A DNA stretch of 64,000 nucleotides, from contig JALGPY010000002.1 in NCBI GenBank assembly GCA_023055425.1, positions 120,168,088 to 120,232,087 on the forward strand, in the 5' to 3' direction. The notes beneath the pieces are model-generated. The model saw nothing but the letters and a program-made list of their open reading frames with translations. It did not search any database and was not told the origin of the DNA. The translations under genes and the position numbers were made by a program. Below are positions 56,690-64,000 of the stretch, one piece after another. Every line of letters begins with the position of its first letter. Within the stretch, counting starts at the first letter, position 1. The DNA is from Linanthus parryae. Taxonomy: Eukaryota > Streptophyta > Magnoliopsida > Ericales > Polemoniaceae.

Positions 56690-56702
56690 GCTCTGATACC
56701 AA
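56690..56702 (-). other. PBS of SIRE-like C
   Basis: Plus-strand gctctgataccaa, sense TTGGTATCAGAGC, a perfect initiator tRNA-Met PBS one base inside the LTR (56704). Confidence 0.9.
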
Positions 56703-56703
56703 T

Positions 56704-58185
56704 TGAAAGTTTGTAATGTAGACTAAATACAGAACCAAAATACTCTAGAAGGGGGGGGGGGTTGAATAGAGTATTGAAACTTTTTTCTAAGAACAAATTT
56801 TAACTAAGTGAACATGTGAGAAAATCAAATCTCAAGGCCTTGAGATTTTAGAAAACTAGTCAGAAACTTTCTAAGGCAAACAGAAAGCTTCAAGGCCTTG
56901 AACTACCACCTGTTCTAAACAGTTTATAAACCCTAGTTTGATTTGAGTTGCTTGCAGCAGAAAATAACAAAACTGTAAAGTAAAGAACACAAGGAAATTT
57001 ACAGAGTTCAGTCCCAATGGACCTAATCTCTGCCTGAAGGATCTAATCCCACCAGGATTGGGCAAACACTGCTTATTACTCACACAGAAACAACCCTATA
57101 TCTCCAAGCCTAAGTGAATTCCCTTCCACCTATACAGCTTGTGGTTCCAAACCTATCTAATACCAGCTACTAACTGTTGAGCTAACAAGAACCTCTTGTT
57201 GTTCACTTGAGCAACCAACCATTAGGTTTAGTGAGGTTTTAGATATACAAAAGATAAGCAGATTACAAAACAGAAGAAGAACACAGTAGAAGAATAAGCT
57301 TGTGAAGGCCTGGATGAGTTCTTCAGGAAACTGGAATGATTGATCTTCTGAAAGCTATAATTGAAGCCTGAATGTGTGTGTGTTTGAACGTCTGATCTTC
57401 CACGAATATTTCACACTTCTCTCAGTTCTCTGTAAGCTTCTCTATGACTTCAATTCAAACCAGTCTTTTATCCACTCTCTGCAACTGAATGAGAGATTTT
57501 AGGATCTCAGTTCCTGCAAATCCTCATCCTTTCTAACTGCAATTTAAAACAACTCTGAGTAGATATCCGTTGGAGTTTGTTGAGATTGCATTTTCACGTT
57601 TAACAAACCTGCAACAACATTAAAACATAGCAACAACAAAATCGAGAAATATAACAGCACTAAGTCTGTTTGGATTTCCAGTTTCTGAATAAAAACTGGA
57701 TCAAGTGAATAAAACAATAATCTGATTAACTTCTGAAACATATAACTCATGATAAACTAGTTTAAGACTTATAAAAGTCATTAAACAACCATAATAATAA
57801 AGATCAAATCCTGCAAAAGAGAATCAAATTAATTCTGTAAAACTGTCAGCAGCTCAAGGCACATCTCAAAGCCTTGAAGCTCTGAACATGCTTCACAGTC
57901 TTTCAATATTAAGACCATAAATCTTTGATTCACTTTGATAAGGATATCTGCAATTGTGTTTGATGTATAAATAGATATTTGCAGCAAATCTTTGATCTTA
58001 AAAATCAGATATACAACCTGCATCACAAGATTATTAGATCATACAGTATAGGAAAGCTACTCTTAAAGCTTTGAAGCTCTGATCAGTATCTCAAGGCCTA
58101 GGAGCCTTAGAAATACTTTGTCTTTGTCTTTCATCACTCAAACCAGTTACTTCTCAAAACACACTTAGAGATCTTTGAGTTAACA
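56704..58185 (-). repeat. 5' LTR of SIRE-like C
   Basis: 1482 bp partner of 33953-35426. G11 run at 56751-56761 in the loop of the ATACTCTA/TAGAGTAT stem. Exact CAAGGCCTTG at 56832-56841 and 56891-56900; two sites present in the 3' LTR (35108, 35333) are mutated here to caaagccttg and caaggcctag. Confidence 0.9.
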
Positions 58186-58403
58186 TCATCACTTGTATCA
58201 GTTCCATTGTGGAATGGATTCAAATCAAAATCTTCATCACTATCTTGGCCTCTTCTTGGTTGGACATTGTTTCGTTGTTGTTGTTTCTCAAGCAGCCCTT
58301 GAAGCAATGCCACTACCCTTTTGATTTCAACTAACTCCATATAGCGTTCAAAATCATTCAAGGCATGGAGTTCATGGGGAATAGAAACTCCACGTTTGTC
58401 CAT
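58186..58403 (-). pseudogene. Gypsy gag, N-terminal part
   Basis: Starts MDKRGVSIPHELHALNDFER at 58403, 12 bases after the PBS in the sense direction. It contains ALLQGLLEKQQQRNNVQPRR and an acidic stretch DSDEDFDLNPF, and is cut by SIRE C after GTDTSDD. The frame upstream of 58403 is LTR and PBS sequence, so the later start is chosen. The rest of gag is at 32990-33952. Confidence 0.8.
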
Positions 58404-58414
58404 CTCGAACTTAA

Positions 58415-58427
58415 GCTCTGGTACCAA
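58415..58427 (-). other. PBS of the Gypsy element
   Basis: Sense TTGGTACCAGAGC, one base from the initiator tRNA-Met type TTGGTATCAGAGC, one base inside the LTR that starts at 58429. Confidence 0.8.
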
Positions 58428-58428
58428 C

Positions 58429-58893
58429 TGATACCGTTTAGTTTTAGGAAATGGTATATGGTGACAAATTGTGCTTGGATGGCAAAGCAAAAACTATCAA
58501 CAAAGGATAAATAGGCTCACCACTTAGAGAATCCTCTCTAAGATACAGAACCTGAGATAAACGACTCACCAATTAAGGAATCCACCTTTAAGATAATGAA
58601 CCGGGTTAAATTCATCACTCTACGGAATCCACTAAAGACATACAGAATTTAGAGAGATAATCCAAAGGATTAAACTGAAATATATTCAAAGTCTTAATAA
58701 TCAATGAGGTTGCAACCCTTATTTATCTTGGAACAAACCTCCAAGAATGGGAAAAACCATACTAAATGTCTTGAAAACATACAACTACTTAGCTTGTTCC
58801 AGCCTCAAAACAACTCCCATTATCATAATTAATGCCTTGAAAATAAATAATGACTAATTAGCTAGTTCCAAGAGCCATATTTAATGCTCTACT
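58429..58893 (-). repeat. 5' LTR of the Gypsy element, segment 1
   Basis: Matches the 3' LTR from 27824 (aggctcaccacttagagaatcc, ccttatttatcttggaacaa) up to aatgctctact, where solo LTR J is inserted. One of the two direct repeats seen in the 3' LTR is absent. Continues at 60323. Confidence 0.85.
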
Positions 58894-60317
58894 TGTTGGA
58901 ATAGATGCCCTAGAGGCAATTGTAGATTTAGTATGAACATTGTTTTGGCTAGAATAATCATTTATTATATATTGTGATTTAATATAATGAAGTCCTTAGA
59001 TAAAATGTGTTGTTTATCTTAAATATCCCTAGTCCAATAGATTGATTAATAGGACGATCAAATATAGACTAGTATGTGGGTAGATTGATATGGAGATATC
59101 AAGTCTAACACATGGGTATGCATTAGGAGTAATGGCATACTGGATTGACCCACAACGAAAAGGATACATTAGATTATGTGAAGTCACAATCGCTTTTCGT
59201 AGTGCTAATATAATTGCAATCCTTAGACTTGAAGTCACTAGATATTCTAGTTGTGGAATATTGCGCTTTGATGTTATCAAACGTTACACCGTAACTGGGT
59301 AATCATAAAGATGGCTATTGGGCGTGATAGGAAGCAAGCTTAGAGATCGTAGTGATGTAGATAGGATTTGTCCCTCCCACATAATGGGGGTAAATATCCA
59401 CGGCCACTCGAGGGATGAGGCTTATTGAATGTCTGGTCAGACTCAGATAAATCAATCTAGAGATATTGATGTTATCTGCAAGCATAAGCATATTCCCATG
59501 ATCGAGGAACTATGGATTGGATATACGAGTGTGACGATGTATGTTTCGTGTCCTATCCGGATATGGAGACAAAGGGATAGTGAAATATGACATATTGGGC
59601 ACAAGAGGTTTGTCAGGATCACTGACTATTTCTATTGGTTGGGTGGCATGGATGTGTTGCTAGACACCGCTCCATGTTAGTAAGAGTTACTACCAACTAT
59701 ATAGAAATCTATGGGGTCACACGTCAAATAGAGTGGAGCTAGATTTGGGATTAATTAATATTGATTAATTAATAGAAGGATCATTGTGCAACACCTTGCA
59801 AACTTAGTAGGACTAATTTGCAAGGAAGGGAATAGTTATAGTTCATCTAGAATTAGGAAACTCTTTTATGGAAACAACAAGGAGTTGTTGGAGTATATAA
59901 AGAGGCTTTAGCTTCCTTCCCACACGAATTGTTATTAGACATAACAAAGAGAGTGGGAGAGAGCAAAAGAGAGAGCAAGAAAATCTAGGGCCGAACCCTA
60001 GCCCGTCCGCCCCCTTCCCGTCGGCTCAAAGAGGAGGCCGAACCTCCTCTTGTTCCTTTGTTGCTTTGATCTTCTTCCCTCTTCCTCCGGGTTCAAGCTA
60101 GCACTTGTTTGACGGAAGAATCTAGATCTCACCTCTAGACGTGGATCAACCATAGAGACGAGGAGATCATTCTTCGTGTGACCTCACAAATCAAAAGATA
60201 CACAATACTATGTCTCTTATCATGTTATGATGTATCCTCCTGACGATCCGTGGTGGGCATTGAAGAAGGAATTAAATTTTTGTTATTCCGCTGCGTTACC
60301 TACTTCAAAACCCAACA
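58894..60317 (+). mobile_element. Solo Copia LTR J
   Basis: 1424 bp, TGTTGGAATAG to CAAAACCCAACA, same family as L1 and Copia A. Flanked by ctact on both sides (58889-58893, 60318-60322). The other Gypsy LTR has the uninterrupted site at about 28327, so J is a clean insertion that later lost its internal region by LTR-LTR recombination. TATA box tatataaa at 59894-59901, with a GC-rich presumed transcribed leader (about 59990-60060). No coding sequence. Confidence 0.95.
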
Positions 60318-60322
60318 CTACT

Positions 60323-60476
60323 TGACTAAATGAGATTCTGAATTGTTGAACCATTTAGTGGGCTGGTCAAAAATAACTTTGACTCCAGACTAAGCAAAGT
60401 ATGATCCACATCAGTCTTGGCTTGCACTTCATTGCTTTTGGGCTGGTTGGCTTTATTAATGGGCTGTGAGGCATCA
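60323..60476 (-). repeat. 5' LTR of the Gypsy element, segment 2
   Basis: Resumes after J with tgactaaatgagattctgaa and ends GGGCTGTGAGGCATCA, the same terminus as the 3' LTR at 28475. Followed by taaca, the right copy of the Gypsy target-site duplication. Confidence 0.85.
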
Positions 60477-60878
60477 TAACATGTCCATTTACCGACTTTA
60501 TAATTGCCTTGTTACAGTGATGTTTTGATGATATTAAAACATTTACTCCACATCTAGAGAATGTAGTGAACTCGAGTCATTGGATCACAACACCATTGTC
60601 ACTAAGAGAAGCAATTGTGACACTCACATAACACTGATATAGTGTTCTCATGGTGGGTTAATCCAGTACGCCATTACTCCTAATGTGTACCCATGTGTTA
60701 GAACTGATATCTCATATCAATCTACCCACATACTAGTGTCAATGCATTATTTTCGTCCTAATTAACAATAATATTAGACTAGGAATATGTCAACATTTTC
60801 CCATATAGATAACAAAATGAATAGAAAGCCTTTATAAATGTCACGATATATATATTTCCCCTAGGGCATGCTCAAACA
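60477..60878 (-). repeat. 3' LTR of Copia E, segment 3
   Basis: Continues LTR E beyond the Gypsy with blocks parallel to LTR D (ttataattgcc, accattgtcactaagagaagc, tacccatgtgttag) and ends CTCAAACA before a polypurine tract (60879-60890, sense ggaagtgggagac). The three segments of LTR E total about 1.16 kb. Confidence 0.75.
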
Positions 60879-60890
60879 GTCTCCCACTTC

Positions 60891-61280
60891 CACTAAAGCC
60901 AATCTGGTGCTTCTTGTATGCCTACAGATCTAGTGTGGCCCTCATGCTTTCTCTGAGCATGGGGTTTGGTAAGTGGGTCCACAAGATTGTCATTTGTTGG
61001 TTCTTTGCATATCTCCACATCTCCACTATTTATGATATCTCGAATGAGATCGAATCTCCCGAGTATGTGTTTAGACTGTTGGTGAGTATTCCTTAGATTG
61101 TACAATCGCACCATTGTTTTCACAATATAGTGCTATAGGATCCACATGCTAGGGATAACTCCTAGTTCAGTAATGAAATTCCTGAACGAAACAGTTTCCT
61201 TTGATGCATCTGATGCAAAAATATACTCAACTTCTGTGGTAGAATAACCAAATGGAACTTTCTTCGAAATTTTCCCTACT
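60891..61280 (-). pseudogene. Copia E RNase H C-terminal fragment
   Basis: Sense order: a degraded STTEVEYIFASDASKE block (about 61240-61190), ITELGVIPSM, then frame 61123-60893 (KHILGRFDLIRDIINSGDVE, NDNLVDPLTKPHAQRKHEGH), the typical end of a Copia polyprotein just upstream of the 3' LTR. The frame is shifted near 61130 and cut at 61280 by element F. The missing upstream part should lie beyond the window if F is a simple insertion. Confidence 0.8.
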
Positions 61281-63098
61281 TGTTGATAAATCTTTATTAG
61301 ATTTATATTTCTTGAATATTTTATATCATTTTGCGTGATTCCGGGGTTGAAATATTAGTTTTACACTATCAATGTTGAGAAAACGTAGAAAGTTGAGTTT
61401 TTAGCACTTTATTGTTAATCCGGGCGTTTCGATGCATATTTCAATGTTATTTGTCAAATATAATCGCTTGGTATGGTTGTTCATGTTTTCTTGACAGGAA
61501 TGGATGCTAAACGATGACTAGGAGGCATGAAACAAACTTCGGAAACAAAGCAAACTCAAGAGGAAGCAAGATAAGCAAAGTTAGAAGAGCAAGAGTGACC
61601 AATATCGACTATTTTGACGTTATCTTGAGTTCTACCATACATTTTTGAGTGATATCAGCGGCAAACGAAATTAGACTCAAATAGCTTTCCAACGATAGGT
61701 CACGGAGCTAAAACGGAGATCGGACGAGAAAGTTATTGTCCATGGAAGAGGATGAAAATCTGAGTTCATCTCCAGGGGTGTTCGTGCGAACACTTTTGTG
61801 TTCGTGCGAACAAAATGCCTTAGAATTATTTTCAGTTGGCCAAAAAGGATGAAAAAGGGAATGCGAAATTGTACGAACAAGATTTTGTTTGTGCGAACAG
61901 AGAGTAAAGCTGTGTTCGTGCGAACAACAATTCTGTTCGTGCGAACAGAGGGCTAAATCGCAATTTTTTGGGCTGTTTTGTAATTTTTAAAGAGTTTGAG
62001 CTTTGGGGTCTTCTTCTAACCTAGGAGTCCGTCCTTGAGAGAGGAGACAAGCATCTTGGGAAGAAAAGAAGGCAAAAGACGAAGACGGAGGAAGAAGATC
62101 CGAACTCCACCATTGGAGGACTTTAGGGTTTGAATTATATCTTCTTCTCTTCTCAATCATTGTATGGAGAAACTTGTAAGTTGTGTTTGGTTGATTATTA
62201 GCTAAACTCCATTGCTAGGCTTCTCTAGAGAGCCTAGGGTTTATGTAGACAAATGATTTTCTGGGTTTAGACTTTGTCTCATGCGTTTATGCCTTGATCT
62301 ATTGAATGAATATTTAGTTTCTTGAACGTGTTAGTGAGTCTCGCCTATTGACACGGCGTGATCATGATTTAATCTTCATGAAAACTAGGTTTTGTTCATA
62401 GTTAATGGTTTTGCTTAATGTTAATGTTTATTTTAGTTACATGTTCATGTTCTATGCTCAATCCTTAGTGTGAAAGGAGTGATCAACCGAACACGCTAGC
62501 TAATTAATTGAGTGCACGACAGTGACTTAGCCTAATTGTGATGAGAACTTGAACACACTCCCGAATCACCGAGACCGAAAAGGAGAAGTGTTAGGATTGG
62601 CCTTAGTGTGGGTAGATTCGGTAGGACTATTCAGCTGTTCCGTAAAACCGTGGACCGACTGGACCCCTTCTCGTACTGTAGATGACCTGCTAGAATGGAC
62701 CGGTAGACAACATGAGACTGAGAGGAGATTGTAGTTAACCGAGACGTAAAATGACATGAGACTGACATGATATTTTCATAGCCTATTAACAGGGTGAACT
62801 AAAATAAACTTGACGTGTTACATAGCTGAAATGGAATTCGTCTACAGCCCTAGGTGATCTAGAGATCGTCTAGTTTCTCCATATATTTGTTTCTTAAATA
62901 AAAATATAAAAATATTAGCTTAGTTGTTATTTTAATTCTTAAATCAATCAAATCTTTCTCCTGTACCGTATTCTAAATTACGTAACTAATTAAATAGTCT
63001 CAAGTCTGTCCTCGTGGGTTCGATACTTGGAGTCGTAAAATACTCCACTTACTACTTGACCGTATACTTGTGTTTAAGCGCGTTAAGAATTCGCGTCA
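61281..63098 (+). repeat. 5' LTR of element F
   Basis: 1818 bp, TGTTGATAAATC to AATTCGCGTCA. Related to LTR G and to the first 300 bp of H. Contains a cluster of palindromic TGTTCG-TG-CGAACA motifs (61779-61947). Confidence 0.8.
61779..61947. repeat. Cluster of TGTTCGTGCGAACA motifs in LTR F
   Basis: Exact copies at 61779-61792, 61799-61812, 61913-61926 and 61934-61947; degenerate copies at 61870-61879 and 61886-61899. Each has 6-bp inverted arms around TG. They are paired, with 6-7 bases between members of the outer pairs. Confidence 0.9.
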
Positions 63099-63104
63099 TG
63101 TTTT

Positions 63105-63122
63105 TGGTGCCGTTGCCGGGGG
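63105..63122 (+). other. PBS of element F (tRNA-Asp type)
   Basis: TGGTGCCGTTGCCGGGGG differs from the PBS of T (TGGCGCCGTTGCCGGGGA) at two bases, and lies six bases inside the LTR end as in T. Confidence 0.8.
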
Positions 63123-63273
63123 CAGCGGTAGATTATTTAGTTAGGAGTTAGTTTGGAGTACTTTTATTTTATTTTATTTTTAGTTTTAATATTTTTATTT
63201 TATATCTCTGTGCTTCACAGGTGTCTTGTGAGTCTGTTTTTCAGGAACACAGGAAGCAAGAGATTCTACTAAG

Positions 63274-63881
63274 CATGTGGAGCGAAGACTTTTATTCGGG
63301 TCCCCCTACTGTTTCCAATGCAGGCGTAAACATTAAGAAGAGGACACATGCATAATTTGGTGCTATGTATGCGGCATTTTTGCACGACCGTAGACTCATG
63401 TCGAGTACATGCCCCCCAGCTTCATCAGTACCAGGAAAACTCATCGGCGGTTATGGCAGAACGGCGTAGTATAATGGAGGACATCGAAGTGTGCGCTAAA
63501 TTTTTGTCCATAGCTGCAAAAGTGCCACAAGTGGATTCAGCCATAGGAATGGAATACGTGAGGGAGATGATGAAGAGGATAAAGGAACGACTTGAGAAAC
63601 TGTCAACAGCAGGGGAATCAAGTATTCAAGAGCCACAAGAAGAGACCTTGCCACATGACAGTGAGCCTCATATTGAACCTTCATCATCACTGCCACAAGT
63701 GGAAGAAGAGATACCTGAGCTCAGCGAAGACTGTAGTGTCCAGGAACCATTGGTTGACTCTGCCATGTATGAGGACTCAGACTCGGATTCCGACTGCGGT
63801 GGACCTTTGTGCCCAAGATGGGAGGACCTGCCGTATTGCGAGCCAAAACTGCAAGAGGCCTCACTTCCTTGGCATGAATAG
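63274..63881 (+). CDS. Element F acidic ORF of unknown function, broken near its start
   Basis: A short frame MWSEDFYSGPPTVSNAG (63274-63354) ends in a stop. The main frame 63348-63881 (177 codons) is offset from it, so the start may have suffered a frameshift; MAERRSIMEDIEVCAKFLS is an alternative internal start. It has a helical basic segment (YVREMMKRIKERLEKLSTAG) followed by a long acidic Ser/Glu/Pro part (EDSDSDSDCGGPLCPRWEDL). It holds the gag position after a tRNA-Asp PBS, as does the ORF of T, with similar acidic composition but no clear sequence match. Homology is unknown. Confidence 0.5.
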
Positions 63882-64000
63882 GAAGAAACCAACATTGGAA
63901 GCCTATGGTGTGCTGATGATGAAGCTGATGAAGCACTTGTGCCTATATCGGTTGAGGTAAAAGCCCCTACTCATACTTTTGAAGAATTCTCCATATCCTA
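63882..64000 (+). other. Continuation of element F to the window edge
   Basis: After the TAG at 63879-63881 another frame continues with acidic codons (gaagaaaccaacattggaag, gctgatgatgaagctgatg), so the acidic protein may extend further with a stop at 63881. Nothing else can be judged from 119 bases. Confidence 0.4.

Larger units (their letters stand above)
33953..58185 (-). mobile_element. SIRE-like Copia element C, complete, carrying element T
   Basis: Reverse SIRE-type Copia element: 5' LTR 56704-58185, PBS, gag, coiled-coil linker, protease, integrase, RT, RNase H, internal polypurine-like box, ORF3, terminal polypurine tract, 3' LTR 33953-35426. Inserted in Gypsy gag: tcatt before the left LTR and tcatc after the right one (4 of 5; with the boundaries moved by one base the repeat is a perfect atcat). 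ORF3 is split by tandem element T. Without T it is about 10.7 kb. Far better preserved than B or B', but still with stops in gag, RT and ORF3. Confidence 0.9.
27824..60476 (-). mobile_element. Ty3/Gypsy element, interrupted by three insertions
   Basis: A reverse Gypsy retrotransposon: 5' LTR on the right (58429-60476, split by solo LTR J), PBS 58415-58427, gag (58403-58186, then 33952-32990, split by SIRE C), protease, RT, RNase H (split by insertion H), integrase and 3' LTR (27824-28475). Without its guests it is about 5.5 kb. The domain order PR-RT-RH-INT is Gypsy. The gag and the SPYVDDD pol end look like chromovirus-type elements, but I see no chromodomain. TSD aaaca (27819-27823) versus taaca (60477-60481), 4 of 5. 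Host: LTR E. All genes are broken. Confidence 0.85.
61281..64000 (+). mobile_element. Tat-like element F, 5' part, running off the window
   Basis: LTR 61281-63098, tRNA-Asp type PBS (63105-63122), leader, and an acidic ORF from 63348. It breaks Copia E pol after ctact (61276-61280, the expected left TSD copy). PBS type and LTR style are those of Tat/Athila-lineage Gypsy elements or their non-autonomous derivatives. No gag or pol motif is visible before the window ends. Confidence 0.75.

Noticed and set aside
61779..61947. Repeated palindromes in LTR F as a CRISPR-like array
   Set aside because: Repeat units are 14 bases, spacing is irregular, and they lie inside a plant LTR.
63105..63122. 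tRNA-like sequences at PBS sites as tRNA genes
   Set aside because: Only the 3'-end complement (12-18 bases) is present at each site; no cloverleaf.
63348..63960. Acidic ORF of F as a host gene
   Set aside because: It follows directly an LTR and tRNA-Asp PBS, so it belongs to the retroelement.

Overview
The window is flowering-plant nuclear DNA, probably from a eudicot, though the sequence does not name the species. It is AT-rich and consists almost entirely of LTR retrotransposons nested inside one another. I found no host protein gene, rRNA gene, tRNA gene or CRISPR array. The coding sequences that can be recognised are gag, protease, integrase, reverse transcriptase (RT) and RNase H genes of Ty1/Copia and Ty3/Gypsy elements, nearly all broken, plus accessory ORFs of SIRE-like and Tat-like elements.

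Layout. 1-1123: AT-rich DNA without a supported gene. 1124-9724: a forward Copia LTR (L1), split by a complete reverse Copia element of the same family (A, 1890-9206) whose RT domain has been deleted. 9725-22165: two SIRE-like Copia pieces joined tail to tail, B (+, 9725 to about 17183) and B' (-, about 17184-22165). 22166-24531: leader, primer-binding site (PBS) and 5' LTR of a reverse Copia element (D). 24532-25414: LTR tail, PBS and leader of a forward Copia element (I). 25415-61280: a deep nest. A reverse Copia element (E) holds a Tat-like LTR (G) and a reverse Gypsy element (27824-60476). The Gypsy holds a solo LTR-like insertion (H, in its pol gene), a SIRE-like element (C, 33953-58185, in its gag gene) and a solo Copia LTR (J, in its 5' LTR). 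SIRE C in turn carries, inside its third ORF, a tandem large non-autonomous element (T, 37174-50717) arranged LTR-internal-LTR-internal-LTR. From 61281 to the window edge: a forward Tat-like element (F) with a tRNA-Asp type PBS and an acidic ORF.

Target-site duplications (TSDs) order many insertions: CATAC around T, CTACT around J, CCCTC around H, and 4-of-5 matches around A, the Gypsy and C. J even has its empty site preserved in the other Gypsy LTR. The youngest event is T: its three LTRs are each 2166 bp with only a few differences seen by eye.

The most interesting material is T. Its 3.5 kb internal region has no gag or pol but carries an acidic, Ser-rich ORF of nearly 600 codons with a hydrophobic C-terminal segment, present twice and broken at a different base in each copy. 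Other notable signals are an about 780 bp tract in H with almost no G on the plus strand, palindromic motifs shared by design but not by sequence among LTRs F, G and H, and a CAAGGCCTTG palindrome scattered through both LTR and coding parts of the SIRE elements.
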